This document shows positions 8,790-18,180 of a stretch of DNA of 64,000 nucleotides, piece by piece. Origin of the DNA: Photobacterium sanguinicancri (GTDB taxonomy: Bacteria > Pseudomonadota > Gammaproteobacteria > Enterobacterales > Vibrionaceae); contig NZ_AP024850.1 of NCBI RefSeq assembly GCF_024346675.1, positions 186,001-250,000 on the forward strand, in the 5' to 3' direction. The position numbers and the translations under genes were made by a program. The notes beneath the pieces were generated by a model, which was not told the origin of the DNA, did no database searches, and worked only from the letters and a program-made list of their open reading frames with translations. Numbering within the stretch: the stretch's first letter is position 1; every line of letters starts with the position of its first letter.

Positions 8790-10121
8790 CTACAAAATGA
8801 AGCGGCTTAGATCTTCATCTTCAACGAGTTCACCTAAGCGTTCGTTGACGTAATCAGCATTGATCACCAGTACGTGCCCAGACTTTTCTGATGCATCGTA
8901 AGACAGCTCTTCCATCAAGCGTTCCATCACAGTATGTAAGCGACGAGCACCGATATTTTCCGTGCGCTCATTCACTTGCCATGCGGCTTCTGCTAGCTTA
9001 TCAATGCCATCTTCAGTAAATGAAATCTCGACAGACTCGGTTTCCATCAGCGCACGGTATTGCTCCGTAAGCGAGGCATTTGGCTCGGTTAGGATGCGTT
9101 TAAAGTCGTGACTCGTTAGGGGTTCTAACTCGACACGAATGGGTAAGCGGCCTTGAAGTTCAGGGATCAGGTCTGACGGTTTTGCAACTTGGAATGCACC
9201 TGATGCAACAAACAGGATGTGATCGGTTTTTACCATGCCGTGCTTGGTTGATACTGTGCTGCCTTCGACGAGTGGTAGTAGATCGCGCTGAACACCCTCA
9301 CGAGACACATCTGGGCCTGATGACTCACCACGCTTACAGATTTTGTCGATCTCATCTAAGAAGACGATACCGTTGTTTTCAACCGCGAAGATAGCTTGTT
9401 CTTTTAGCTCTTCTTGGTTTACTAGCTTAGCGGCTTCTTCTTCAGAGGCGGCTTTCAGCGCGTCTTTGATTTTCATCTTGCGCTTTTTCGAAGTGTTGCC
9501 CGCAAGGTTTTGGAACATGCCTTGCAGCTGGTTGGTCATGTCTTCCATGCCCGGAGGTGCCATGATTTCCACACCCATTTGTGGCGCAGCGATATCAATT
9601 TCAACTTCTTTGTCGTCTAGTTTACCTTCGCGTAATTTCTTACGGAAAGATTGACGCGTTGATGAGTGGTTATCGCCTTCTTCATTTTGGCCCCACGCAT
9701 CGCGTGCTGGTGGTAACAAAATGTCGAGAATACGGTCTTCAGCTTGTTCTTCTGCGCGGAATTTTACTTTTTCCATCGCTTGTTGGTGAACCATTTTCAC
9801 TGCGACATCGGTTAAGTCGCGGATAATGGTTTCTACTTCTTTGCCCACATAGCCCACTTCCGTGAACTTAGTGGCTTCGACTTTAATGAAAGGTGCATTA
9901 GCCAGTTTTGCTAAACGGCGGGCGATTTCAGTTTTACCGACACCCGTTGGACCGATCATTAGAATATTTTTAGGGGTGACTTCAACACGCAGCTCTTCTG
10001 GAAGCTGCATGCGACGCCAGCGGTTACGCAATGCAATGGCAACTGCGCGTTTTGCTTTATCTTGGCCGATAATGTGGCGATCAAGTTCGTGAACAATCTC
10101 GCGTGGAGTCATCTCAGACAT
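8790..10121 (-). CDS. hslU: HslU ATPase subunit of the HslUV protease
   Basis: A 443-residue AAA+ unfoldase that feeds substrates into the HslV peptidase. The P-loop is GPTGVGKTE (57-65), the pore loop GYVG (90-93), the Walker B LDEID is near 255, and the C-terminal LSRFIL tail docks into HslV. The length equals E. coli HslU (443). It starts 10 bp after hslV on the same strand, so the two subunits are made from one message under the heat-shock promoter upstream of hslV. Confidence 0.97.
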   Translation of the reverse strand: MSEMTPREIVHELDRHIIGQDKAKRAVAIALRNRWRRMQLPEELRVEVTPKNILMIGPTGVGKTEIARRLAKLANAPFIKVEATKFTEVGYVGKEVETIIRDLTDVAVKMVHQQAMEKVKFRAEEQAEDRILDILLPPARDAWGQNEEGDNHSSTRQSFRKKLREGKLDDKEVEIDIAAPQMGVEIMAPPGMEDMTNQLQGMFQNLAGNTSKKRKMKIKDALKAASEEEAAKLVNQEELKEQAIFAVENNGIVFLDEIDKICKRGESSGPDVSREGVQRDLLPLVEGSTVSTKHGMVKTDHILFVASGAFQVAKPSDLIPELQGRLPIRVELEPLTSHDFKRILTEPNASLTEQYRALMETESVEISFTEDGIDKLAEAAWQVNERTENIGARRLHTVMERLMEELSYDASEKSGHVLVINADYVNERLGELVEDEDLSRFIL

Positions 10122-10131
10122 GGCAACTTCC

Positions 10132-10659
10132 TTACTTGGTCTCTAGTTCTTCAACGGTGTGGTTATGGTTGGTGAATACGCAGATGTCGCCAGCAATATT
10201 GAGTGATTTCTCTGCGATCTCACGTGCACCAAGGTCGGTATTTTCAAGCAATGCAATCGCAGCTGCTTGTGCAAAGTTACCACCAGAACCAATCGCAATC
10301 AGATCGTTTTCAGGCTGAACCACGTCACCGTTACCAGTGATAATTAACGAGCCCGTTTCATCGGCAACGGCCAATAAGGCTTCAAGTTTGCGTAGCGCAC
10401 GGTCGGTACGCCAGTCTTTCGCAAGTTCCACTGCTGATTTTAGCAAGTGGCCTTGGTGCATCTCGAGTTTACGCTCAAAACGCTCAAATAGAGTGAATGC
10501 ATCAGCAGTACCGCCAGCAAAACCTGCCAGTACTTTATTGTTATATAAACGGCGGACTTTGCGCGCGTTACCCTTCATCACAGTATTGCCCAGGGAGACC
10601 TGACCATCACCTGCGATAACGACTTTTCCGTTTCGACGTACAGATACAATAGTTGTCAC
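10132..10659 (-). CDS. hslV: HslV peptidase subunit of the HslUV protease
   Basis: A 175-residue proteasome-like threonine peptidase; after Met removal, Thr is the N-terminal nucleophile ([19 protein letters not shown]). The start is the GTG at 10659: it gives exactly the mature-protein context and has AGAGG upstream. An in-frame ATG at 10710 would add 17 residues, bury the catalytic threonine and overlap the promoter elements. [14 protein letters not shown] and [13 protein letters not shown] are family hallmarks. It is the first gene of hslVU. Confidence 0.96.
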   Translation of the reverse strand: MTTIVSVRRNGKVVIAGDGQVSLGNTVMKGNARKVRRLYNNKVLAGFAGGTADAFTLFERFERKLEMHQGHLLKSAVELAKDWRTDRALRKLEALLAVADETGSLIITGNGDVVQPENDLIAIGSGGNFAQAAAIALLENTDLGAREIAEKSLNIAGDICVFTNHNHTVEELETK

Positions 10660-10714
10660 GGGGAAACCTCTTTGGTTTGCGCCGGCGTTCAGTGCCGGTA
10701 TCGATATCATTCTA

Positions 10715-10743
10715 ATCTTGGGATGGTGACGGGAAATTTCAAG
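10715..10743 (-). promoter_or_regulatory. Probable sigma-32 heat-shock promoter of hslVU
   Basis: Minus-strand CTTGAAA (10737-10743), a 14-bp spacer and CCCAAGAT (10715-10722) match the heat-shock pattern CTTGAAA-N13-16-CCCCATNT well. It is placed about 60 bp before the GTG start of hslV, which in E. coli is a heat-shock operon. Confidence 0.65.
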
Positions 10744-10764
10744 GTGGGAGCTACGTTGGTGATC

Positions 10765-10792
10765 AAAAAAGGATGCCGTAGCATCCTTTTTT
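10765..10792. terminator. Terminator of ftsN
   Basis: A 12-bp stem AAAAAAGGATGC/GCATCCTTTTTT with loop CGTA, symmetric in A and T, lies 31 bp past the ftsN stop codon and upstream of the hslV promoter. Confidence 0.85.
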
Positions 10793-10823
10793 ATTGTAAA
10801 TCATAGGGGCGATATATTGCTTA

Positions 10824-11423
10824 TCACCATTCCCAATACCAAATGGCGCAAGGTTCGATACCGCCACGGCGTAATTGGTTGCGATCGCTTTCCGCTTTCC
10901 GTTTTTGCGGATAAGGGCCAAGTATTACGCGGTGCCATTTCCCTTTTTCGCCTTGTGCTACTTTAATTTGGCTAGTAAGGCCTTGGAATGCAATCATGGC
11001 TTTACGCTCTTCTGCTTGTTCTAAGCTGCGGTAAGCGCCGCATTGCATTAAATAAGGGCGTGTTGGTTTCTGCTCTTTTTTGCTTTCTACTTTCACTTCT
11101 TTATTTTCAAGCTCTTCGATATAGCGCCATTTCTCTTCAGGTTTTGGCGGTAAATCGGCTTTTGGCTTGATCGTCTGTTTTGGGGCTACCACCGCTGGTT
11201 TGGCGACTTGTGGTTTTACCGTCTTAGGTTTGGTGATTGGCGCTTGAGCTGGCGCAGGGTCACTGGTCGCTAAAAAATATAAGCCATAGCCTAAAGCGCC
11301 CACCAAAAGTACGGCAATGACTGCCCATTTGATAGGAAACGAACGAGTCGCAGTAGTTTTACGACGGTTATTAGCTGGCTTTTTCGGCGCGCGCCCGCGC
11401 TTTACATAATCTTTAGTGGCCAC
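10824..11423 (-). CDS. ftsN: Cell division protein FtsN
   Basis: A 199-residue bitopic division activator. A basic cytoplasmic head (residues 1-30), one membrane span at about 32-52 (WAVIAVLLVGALGYGLYFL), a Pro/Lys-rich periplasmic linker and a C-terminal SPOR domain (about 122-199) that binds denuded glycan. It is clearly shorter than E. coli FtsN (319), the loss being in the linker; this is common in Vibrionaceae as far as I recall. Position between hslV and cytR supports the call. Confidence 0.92.
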   Translation of the reverse strand: MATKDYVKRGRAPKKPANNRRKTTATRSFPIKWAVIAVLLVGALGYGLYFLATSDPAPAQAPITKPKTVKPQVAKPAVVAPKQTIKPKADLPPKPEEKWRYIEELENKEVKVESKKEQKPTRPYLMQCGAYRSLEQAEERKAMIAFQGLTSQIKVAQGEKGKWHRVILGPYPQKRKAESDRNQLRRGGIEPCAIWYWEW

Positions 11424-11535
11424 AATGCTGACAATACAAGGAATTCGGTATCGCTATGGTACAAACTTGGATGGATACTGACTAGTGTCAGAGTCAATTT
11501 AGGCTTGAAAGTGGGGGATAATTGACGTGAGAAGT

Positions 11536-11565
11536 GTGAGCTTATGCGCAAAACGATAAGCTCAC
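11536..11565. terminator. Perfect 10-bp inverted repeat after cytR
   Basis: GTGAGCTTAT/ATAAGCTCAC with loop GCGCAAAACG lies 31 bp beyond the cytR stop codon. No T-run on either strand; it could be a Rho-assisted terminator or a stabilising hairpin. Confidence 0.45.
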
Positions 11566-11595
11566 GATCTAGTTGGCAGTAGTTATTGCGCTGGC

Positions 11596-12603
11596 TTATG
11601 CCAGTGGTGGTGGTGCTGCGCTTTCTCGGATAACCAATTTTGCATCAAGTAAACGTGAACCTGCTTGCACATCTTTGCCTTTTAGTAACTCCAATAGCAT
11701 CAACATTGCTTGGCGACCAATCTCATAACGTGGTTGTGAAACCGTGGTTAATGGTGGATCGCAGTATTCTGCAAATTGGATATCATCAAAGCCGACGATT
11801 GAGATGTCTTGAGGAACGCGTAATCCTAATCGTTTAGCTTGTTGCATCGCACCAATGGCCATCACGTCACTGTGACTAAAGATAGCGGTTGGCGGCTCTG
11901 GTAGCGACAACAGTGCTGTCACTGCGCGCGCACCAGCGGCAAACGAGAAGTCACCTTTTACGGTATAGGCTGGATTGAGCTCTACACCAGCACGGCGTAG
12001 TGCTTGCTGGTAGCCTTGCGAACGAAAATGGCACAAGGGTGCTGTGTCTGGCCCGGAAATTTGCGCGATACGGTGATGGCCCATCTGAGTGAGGTAGTTA
12101 ACCGCTTCAAATGCTGCTGTCAGGTTATCGATCTGGACTGTCGGTAGTTCGAGTTCAGGTGAATATTCGCAGGCCATTACCAAGGGTGGTAGGTTTTTCT
12201 GTTCAGGCTTGCTGACATCAAACGGCAGATCGGTGCCCAGTAATAGCATACCGTCTGCTTGCTTGGTAAAGACAAGGTTCACGAATGAATTCTCGCGGTT
12301 TTTTTGTTGACCGCTATCACCTAATAAAACCAAATAACCATGTTCCATTGCAGCTTCTTCGATACCTCGAATAAGCTCACTGAAATAAGGGTCACAAATG
12401 TCTGGAACAATAGTGACGATGGTTTTGGATTCGTTTCGACGAAGATTTCTTGCTAGTGAATTCGGTGAATAACCAGACTCCATGACAGCTTGCTCGACTT
12501 TTTTTCGAGTTGATGCCGACACTTTTTCCGGGTTCATTAACGCACGAGATACCGTGGCTGTTGATACGCCGGCGAGCTGGGCAACATCCTTCATTGTCGC
12601 CAT
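11596..12603 (-). CDS. cytR: LacI-family repressor CytR
   Basis: A 335-residue repressor of nucleoside uptake and catabolism, which in enterics acts together with CRP; in V. cholerae CytR also affects competence and biofilm. The helix-turn-helix is at residues 4-23 (MKDVAQLAGVSTATVSRAL), followed by hinge NSLARNLRR and a periplasmic-binding-protein-like effector domain (cytidine in E. coli). Neighbours priA and ftsN on either side are as in E. coli, which distinguishes it from other LacI members. Confidence 0.92.
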   Translation of the reverse strand: MATMKDVAQLAGVSTATVSRALMNPEKVSASTRKKVEQAVMESGYSPNSLARNLRRNESKTIVTIVPDICDPYFSELIRGIEEAAMEHGYLVLLGDSGQQKNRENSFVNLVFTKQADGMLLLGTDLPFDVSKPEQKNLPPLVMACEYSPELELPTVQIDNLTAAFEAVNYLTQMGHHRIAQISGPDTAPLCHFRSQGYQQALRRAGVELNPAYTVKGDFSFAAGARAVTALLSLPEPPTAIFSHSDVMAIGAMQQAKRLGLRVPQDISIVGFDDIQFAEYCDPPLTTVSQPRYEIGRQAMLMLLELLKGKDVQAGSRLLDAKLVIRESAAPPPLA

Positions 12604-12775
12604 AGTTGCACTTCCTCTCTATGATTTCTCTCATAAAATTGCCGGAGGACCATAGCCAAAAAGGGCAGATACCTTAACCGACAAGCTCGTTATTGTAGGC
12701 ATTTCTACATAAATTAAACATGCCTTTGATGGCATAAATTACATTCGGTATGTGATCTATCTCGCATTGCCTATT

Positions 12776-14977
12776 TTAAGTCAAATCTTGAGGCTCAACA
12801 TCTATCGACCACCTAACTTTTTTGGCAAGAGGCAGTAATTGCACCATTGGCTTGGCTATATTCAGTAGCTGTTGCAAGGTTTTTCGATCGGGTGTTTGCA
12901 ACAATAACTGCCAGCGGTAGCGCCCAGCTCGACGGGCTAATGGCGCAGGATTTGGTCCCATAATGCACACATCTTGGTTGAACCTCGGGCTGGTTTCAAA
13001 GGTATTTCGCACTTGCTGCAAGAACTGTAGTACTTGGTCGTTGTCGTTCGATTCCGCCCGCATTAAGGCTAAATATGTATAAGGTGGTAGCCATGCCTGT
13101 TTACGTTCGTTAAGCGCGGTGGAGGCAAAGCTGTCGTAGCCTTTGTGTAATAAATCTTGCAACAATGCATGCTCAGGGTGGTGCGTTTGTAACATGACCT
13201 CACCCGGTTTACTGGCGCGTCCTGCTCGGCCTGCAACTTGGATAAACAGTTGAGCTAATCTTTCTGACGCCCGAAAGTCATTACTGAATAATGCACTGTC
13301 GACATCAATTAAGGCAACCAGCGTCACGTTAGGGAAATGATGTCCTTTCGCGAGCATTTGGGTGCCAATTAAAATTTGGTATTCGTTATTTTTGATCGCT
13401 TCTAGGTAGTTTTCTAACGACCCTTTACGACGGGTACTATCACGGTCAATCCGTACTGCTTTATATTCTGGGAATAAAGTCGCCAGTTGCTGCTCTAGCT
13501 GTTCAGTACCGACACCGACAGGGATCAGCTGCGTTGAACCACAGCCACCGCACTGCGGCATGATAGGACGTTGACCACCACAGTGGTGGCAGCGTAATTC
13601 CCCTGTTTGCTGGTGGAAGGTGTAGTGAATATCGCAACGTTGGCAATCGGCTAGCCAACCACATTCATGGCACATGATGGCAGGGGAAAAACCGCGACGG
13701 TTCAAAAATAAAATCACCTGATTGCCTGCTTGCAAGTGTTTACGCATTTGGGCGATCAGTGGTGCAGAGAGGCCTGATTCTAAGTACAGCCCTTTGATAT
13801 CCAATACACCATGACGGGCTTTTTGTGCCACACCTGCACGTTGAGTCAAGGTGAGATGGTGGTACTTACCTGTTTTGGCATTATGTAGGCTTTCTAATGC
13901 AGGTGTTGCTGAGCCTAAAATAACAGGGATATTTTCTTTGTTGGCGCGTAATACCGCAATGTCACGGGCGTGATAGCGCAAGCTGTCTTGTTGCTTGTAT
14001 GAGAGGTCGTGCTCTTCATCAACAATAATAATCCCCAGGTTGGCAAATGGGGTGAATAGCGCCGAGCGAGTACCTATGATGATACCTGCTTGATTATCGC
14101 GTCCGGCAAGCCATGCCGATAGGCGTTCGGTGTCATTTAAGCCTGAGTGAATAGTTTCTAACGGGACATTGAAACGGCGTTTAAAGCGATTAATGGTTTG
14201 TGGCGTTAGGCCAATCTCTGGCACCAAAATCAACGCTTGTTTCCCCGCCGCTAATACGGGTTCCAATAAGTTAAGATAGACTTCTGTTTTTCCAGAGCCG
14301 GTCACGCCTTCTAGCAAATAACAGCCGTAATCAGGGTTACAGTTGACGGTGGCAATCGCCAAGGCTTGCTCTTCATTTAAGCGCGGCTTTTCTTCGGTGA
14401 CTTCAAAATGTTTTAGCCAATTATTCAGCTTTGGTTGTTCTGTTTTTTCTTCGATCCAGCCTTTTTCAACTAAAGCTTTGAGCGTCGCAGAGCTAACCTC
14501 TTGCGCCAACAGGGCTTCATGGCTGGTTACGCCTTGCTGCAAGACCGTAAGCACTTGTACTTGGCGCGGAGCACGCTTAAGGCTCGTGAGTGGCTGGTTT
14601 TTTCCGGACTCTGTTAATGCCCAGCTTTTTAACGCGGTAGGTGAGGCTTCTCGCCCTTTACGCAATAGGGCTGGCATCGCATTAGCTAAAGTATCCCCCA
14701 GTGGATATTGGTAATACTGGCTCGCCCATTTTAATAGACCAAACAGTGCTGGCGACCATAATGTTTCACGGTCGATAACCGTTCCGAGTGGTTTGATTTG
14801 TTCTCGCGGAAAATCGGAGTGGTCAGTCAGGGCCACGACAATGCCAATTAGATGCTGACGACCAAATGGCACGCGAACGCGACCACCAATAACAGGGTAG
14901 GTATTGGGCTTTATAAGGTAATCAAACGTTTTGTCCAGAGGTACTGGGAGTGCCACTTTGGCTATATCGAGCGTCAT
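12776..14977 (-). CDS. priA: Primosomal replication restart helicase PriA
   Basis: A 733-residue 3'-5' DNA helicase that reloads DnaB at stalled forks. An N-terminal fork-binding domain (VALPVPLDKTFDYL) leads to a P-loop GVTGSGKT (224-231), DEEHD box, and a four-pair cysteine zinc region (CHEC, CQRC, CHHC, CGGC) inserted in the second helicase domain. The ATG at 14977 gives MTLDIAKVALPVPL, aligning with E. coli MPVAHVALPVPL; an upstream TTG would add four residues. It is divergent from rpmE, as in E. coli. Confidence 0.95.
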   Translation of the reverse strand: MTLDIAKVALPVPLDKTFDYLIKPNTYPVIGGRVRVPFGRQHLIGIVVALTDHSDFPREQIKPLGTVIDRETLWSPALFGLLKWASQYYQYPLGDTLANAMPALLRKGREASPTALKSWALTESGKNQPLTSLKRAPRQVQVLTVLQQGVTSHEALLAQEVSSATLKALVEKGWIEEKTEQPKLNNWLKHFEVTEEKPRLNEEQALAIATVNCNPDYGCYLLEGVTGSGKTEVYLNLLEPVLAAGKQALILVPEIGLTPQTINRFKRRFNVPLETIHSGLNDTERLSAWLAGRDNQAGIIIGTRSALFTPFANLGIIIVDEEHDLSYKQQDSLRYHARDIAVLRANKENIPVILGSATPALESLHNAKTGKYHHLTLTQRAGVAQKARHGVLDIKGLYLESGLSAPLIAQMRKHLQAGNQVILFLNRRGFSPAIMCHECGWLADCQRCDIHYTFHQQTGELRCHHCGGQRPIMPQCGGCGSTQLIPVGVGTEQLEQQLATLFPEYKAVRIDRDSTRRKGSLENYLEAIKNNEYQILIGTQMLAKGHHFPNVTLVALIDVDSALFSNDFRASERLAQLFIQVAGRAGRASKPGEVMLQTHHPEHALLQDLLHKGYDSFASTALNERKQAWLPPYTYLALMRAESNDNDQVLQFLQQVRNTFETSPRFNQDVCIMGPNPAPLARRAGRYRWQLLLQTPDRKTLQQLLNIAKPMVQLLPLAKKVRWSIDVEPQDLT

Positions 14978-15116
14978 CGTAAACTGCAAATCCGCATTAG
15001 TTTAAGCGTAAATTAGAGAGGCAGTGTACCTTGCCTAACAAGGTATCCCAAATGCTTGATGAGATGGTCATTAAAAAGGCGTATTCTACTTTTACTCGGG
15101 AATCAGCCATCATTAG

Positions 15117-15249
15117 TTGATCTGTGTAGTGTGATTGATTACTATACGCGACCTGAATTATCGCCTTGCGCGATAACTATTTTTTTAACGCGTGTGGTGC
15201 CCGGCTTTGGATCGGGAGAGCGACACGGCCTTTATTTGAGGTTACCCCC
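15117..15249 (+). promoter_or_regulatory. rpmE promoter and structured leader
   Basis: TTGATC (15117-15122), a 17-bp spacer and TACTAT (15140-15145) form a good sigma-70 promoter. The resulting 5' leader is about 98 nt and contains GC-rich self-complementary stretches around 15198-15232. E. coli L31 represses its own translation through its mRNA leader, so this leader may serve the same autoregulation; that role is inferred. Confidence 0.5.
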
Positions 15250-15462
15250 ATGAAAGTAGGTATTCACCCAGAATACAAAGCTGTAAGTGCTCGTTGCTCT
15301 TGCGGTAACACGTTTGATTTTAACTCTACAATGAACAAAGACATCAACCTTGATGTTTGTGACAAATGTCACCCGTTCTACACTGGTAAGCAACGTCAAG
15401 TTAGCACTGGTGGCCGTATTGATAAATTCAACAAGCGTTTCGGTGCGCTTACAAGTAAGTAA
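15250..15462 (+). CDS. rpmE: 50S ribosomal protein L31 (zinc form)
   Basis: A 70-residue ribosomal protein of the large subunit that bridges the subunits. It begins [19 protein letters not shown] and carries the CxC and CxxC cysteine pairs (C16, C18, C37 and C40 region) of the zinc-binding L31 type, as opposed to the cysteine-free ykgM type used in zinc starvation. The ATG at 15250 was chosen by family length; longer in-frame readings run through the promoter leader. Confidence 0.96.
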   Translation: MKVGIHPEYKAVSARCSCGNTFDFNSTMNKDINLDVCDKCHPFYTGKQRQVSTGGRIDKFNKRFGALTSK

Positions 15463-15484
15463 TTTTTACTTGATAAATACCGCC

Positions 15485-15511
15485 AAAAGGGACGCTACTG
15501 CGTCCCTTTTT
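15485..15511 (+). terminator. Terminator of rpmE
   Basis: A perfect 11-bp stem AAAAGGGACGC/GCGTCCCTTTT with loop TACT and five T starts 22 bp after the rpmE stop codon. Confidence 0.9.
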
Positions 15512-15862
15512 GTTTTCTGCTATCTCTATTCCTACCTGAACTATCACGTCGCACTGGTAATATTCTGATTACATATGTGCAAACTCACCAGATTAAAACC
15601 ACACTAAAAGTAATGCTATCTATTGGTTTTTAGAACAAAAAACCGATATGAAAAAATTGTGACACGCTTTCTACCCCTTTTTTCAATATTGTTAGCGAAA
15701 ATCGCAATTCGATTGGCTCGACCAGCTTAGCTGAGCTAGGATTTTGACTCGCTATAGAATATGATCTGGCTCGCACGAATTCTAAGCTGGCTTCTTTTTA
15801 TTACGCCAGATAATTGTTCAGCATCGTATTTTTACCCCCATTATCATCAGGACCAGAACATC
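15512..15862 (+). other. Intergenic region before the malic enzyme gene
   Basis: About 350 bp without a gene. AT-rich; it should contain the malic enzyme promoter and its ribosome site AGGA at 15849-15852. The in-frame extension of the malic enzyme frame upstream to 15761 does not resemble the family. No operator, repeat or RNA structure was recognised. Confidence 0.4.
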
Positions 15863-17110
15863 ATGTCTGAAGATTTTCGCCAACAAGCGCTTCATTACCA
15901 CGCATACCCAGTTCCAGGCAAAACTGCTATTTCTCTGACTAAGCCTGCCGATACGGTAGAAGACTTAGCACTAGCGTACAGCCCGGGTGTCGCTGAGCCA
16001 GTGCGTGAAATCGCGCAGAATGCTGAAAATGTCTACAAGTACACGGGTAAGGGCAACATGGTTGCTGTTATTACTAATGGTACTGCGATTCTTGGCCTTG
16101 GAAACCTAGGTCCATTGGCATCAAAGCCCGTAATGGAAGGTAAATCGCTGCTATTCAAACGTTTTGCTGGATTAGACTCGATCGATATCGAAGTGAAGCA
16201 CCGTACTATCGATGAGTTTGTTGATACGGTTGCTAATATCGCTGACACCTTTGGTGGTATTAACCTTGAAGACATTAAAGCGCCAGATTGCTTTGAAATC
16301 GAAAAACGCCTGATTGAACGCTGTAATGTGCCAGTTTTCCACGATGATCAACACGGTACGGCGATTGTTACTGCTGCGGGTATGCTGAATGCATTAGACC
16401 TGCAAGGTAAAGTGATTGAAGAGTCAGTGATTGTCTGCCTAGGTGCAGGCGCAGCCGCGGTTGCTTGTATGGAAATGCTCATCAAGTGCGGTGCACAGCG
16501 TGAGAAGATTTACATGCTGGATCGTAAAGGTGTTATTCACACACGTCGTGATGATATTAACGAATACAAACAACTATTTGCTAACAATACAGATAAACGT
16601 ACGCTTGAAGATGTGATTGAAGGGGCGGATATCTTTGTGGGTGTTTCTGGTCCTGATTTACTGGCACCTGAAGCATTAAAATTAATGGCAGATAAACCCG
16701 TGGTATTTGCTTGTTCAAACCCAGATCCTGAAATCAAACCTGCGCTTGCGCACGCCGTACGTGATGATTTAATCATGGGTACGGGTCGTTCTGATTATCC
16801 AAATCAAGTGAACAACGTACTGTGTTTCCCATTCATCTTCCGTGGCGCACTGGATGTACGTGCTAGCCAAATTAACGATGAGATGAAACTGGCCGCAGTG
16901 AAGGCTATTCGCGAATTAGCGAAAGAGCCAGTACCGGCGGAAGTGTTAAAAGCGGCAGGTGTTGAGAGCTTGAGCTTTGGCCCTGAATACATTATTCCAA
17001 AACCAATGGACCCACGCTTATTACCTCGCGTAGCGAAAGCGGTTGCGGTTGCTGCGGTTGAATCAGGTGTCGCGCAAATCGAGATGCCTAAAGGTTACAT
17101 GGAAAGTTAA
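15863..17110 (+). CDS. Malic enzyme (malate dehydrogenase, oxaloacetate-decarboxylating)
   Basis: A 415-residue single-domain malic enzyme that converts malate to pyruvate and CO2 with reduction of NAD(P). It contains [15 protein letters not shown], the metal/substrate segment [12 protein letters not shown] and [10 protein letters not shown], and a Rossmann [13 protein letters not shown]. It lacks the C-terminal phosphotransacetylase-like domain of long MaeB (about 760 residues). The start [13 protein letters not shown] at 15863 was preferred because upstream in-frame residues are unlike the family. NAD versus NADP use cannot be told from the sequence alone. Vibrio cholerae has this gene beside metJ. 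Confidence 0.92.
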   Translation: MSEDFRQQALHYHAYPVPGKTAISLTKPADTVEDLALAYSPGVAEPVREIAQNAENVYKYTGKGNMVAVITNGTAILGLGNLGPLASKPVMEGKSLLFKRFAGLDSIDIEVKHRTIDEFVDTVANIADTFGGINLEDIKAPDCFEIEKRLIERCNVPVFHDDQHGTAIVTAAGMLNALDLQGKVIEESVIVCLGAGAAAVACMEMLIKCGAQREKIYMLDRKGVIHTRRDDINEYKQLFANNTDKRTLEDVIEGADIFVGVSGPDLLAPEALKLMADKPVVFACSNPDPEIKPALAHAVRDDLIMGTGRSDYPNQVNNVLCFPFIFRGALDVRASQINDEMKLAAVKAIRELAKEPVPAEVLKAAGVESLSFGPEYIIPKPMDPRLLPRVAKAVAVAAVESGVAQIEMPKGYMES

Positions 17111-17143
17111 TGTAACCTATCTAGTTGAGTTGTAGATTACTCT

Positions 17144-17176
17144 AAAGCCAGCGGCATTCAGTGTTGCTGGCTTTTT
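17144..17176 (+). terminator. Terminator of the malic enzyme gene
   Basis: A 9-bp stem AAAGCCAGC/GCTGGCTTT with 13-nt loop and five T on the plus strand, 34 bp past the stop codon. The minus strand ends in TTT only, so it may act weakly on the small minus-strand gene that points toward it. Confidence 0.8.
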
Positions 17177-17215
17177 GCTATGTGCGCCTTGCTGTAACGA
17201 TTTCTCGCAGTTGAC

Positions 17216-17362
17216 TCACTCTGCTGGTTGTAAGCCTTGCACCATGAGTAGATCAAAGCTTGCAGCCCCAGAGAAGAAGGCCATACCTGCTAATATAATC
17301 ATTAACATGTATTTTCCACCGATCAAACACATGCCTATTGTGTTAATGACAGAATCTAACAT
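17216..17362 (-). CDS. Hypothetical 48-residue membrane microprotein
   Basis: A 48-codon ORF with an excellent ribosome site (GGTGAGGTGG, 4 nt before the ATG). It reads MLDSVINTIGMCLIGGKYML and continues through a hydrophobic, Gly/Ala/Met-rich stretch (MIILAGMAFFSGAASF) to a polar tail ending PAE. One membrane span is likely, perhaps two. It points away from the Ca2+-ATPase gene toward the malic enzyme terminator. I do not recognise a family; coding status is supported by the ribosome site and the amphipathic composition. Confidence 0.6.
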   Translation of the reverse strand: MLDSVINTIGMCLIGGKYMLMIILAGMAFFSGAASFDLLMVQGLQPAE

Positions 17363-18180
17363 ATACCACCTCACCTATTATTGGTTAATAAACAAACGAC
17401 CGAGGAATATCCGTATTACATCGTATATATCTTACACAACCATTGTATTAATTGTTCAATAAGGCTAATTGATTACGATCATTTTTATATTCGGCTTCTT
17501 TATATATGGCCGAATTAATATCAATAACTGTACTTAAGTTTGGTTTTTACAATTCATAGCAATTTAAAACTAGGTTGAAATAACTATGTATTAATACATG
17601 TTAATTATTAACTTATAACGAATTGAAAATAAAATGAGAGGTTATTTGTATTATCAGATGTTTTTTACACCGTGAAATCAGGTGTAATAAATTAAGATCT
17701 TTTGAAATATGAAGTTACATTCACCTAGCTTATAAGTTAATTATTGTCACTAAAATATATACTAGCATTTATTTGTCATTAATGGCCAGTTTTTACTTGG
17801 ATGAAAAGGCGTCGGCTTTGTCATCAAGTTCATGTGTGATGTGTATCGCTAAAAATGCCTCTCGATATGATAAAACCTGTGTAATTGCCGTTATATATCG
17901 GTTTTACCGAGGTGTTGTGGTGGTTATCATTAGGTCTTATTTATACCTATTTACATTGTTTTTAATAATTATCGCTGATATCGAGATGAATATTGATAAT
18001 AATCAAAAATGCTCCCAAATAAGAAAAGCAAATGCCGAAATTAATTCCATCATTTGTATGAATATTATAATTTGTACTCGCTTTAACAATTCTGTTTGAG
18101 TGTCATATATAAACAAAGTTCAGGTTTTGCTAATTATTTTAGCCGGATTCGTTCGCCTTTATTTTGTGGGAGATTATTGT
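17363..18180 (+). other. AT-rich gene-poor region before the P-type ATPase gene
   Basis: About 800 bp markedly richer in A+T than its neighbours. It holds a 7-bp inverted repeat ATTCGGC/GCCGAAT (17489-17515), another (TTACACC/GGTGTAA, about 17667-17689) and a CGGT-TTT-ACCG hairpin near 17907. Open frames across it have no family resemblance and poor ribosome sites. It should carry the promoters of the divergent 48-residue gene and the ATPase gene; a TATAAT near 18067 is a possible -10 for the latter. AT-richness at the edge of a non-syntenic block fits an acquired segment. Confidence 0.5.

Noticed and set aside
15761..15862. N-terminal extension of the malic enzyme frame
   Set aside because: The extra residues do not match the family, and an internal ATG has AGGA upstream.
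17175..17462. 95-codon plus-strand frame after the malic enzyme gene
   Set aside because: It is antisense to the 48-codon gene, which has a far better ribosome site and membrane-protein composition.
17773..18099. 108-codon plus-strand frame before the ATPase gene
   Set aside because: No family resemblance, no ribosome site, composition of random AT-rich DNA.
18000..18180. Metal riboswitch in the ATPase leader
   Set aside because: No M-box, yybP-ykoY or other conserved riboswitch core could be seen.
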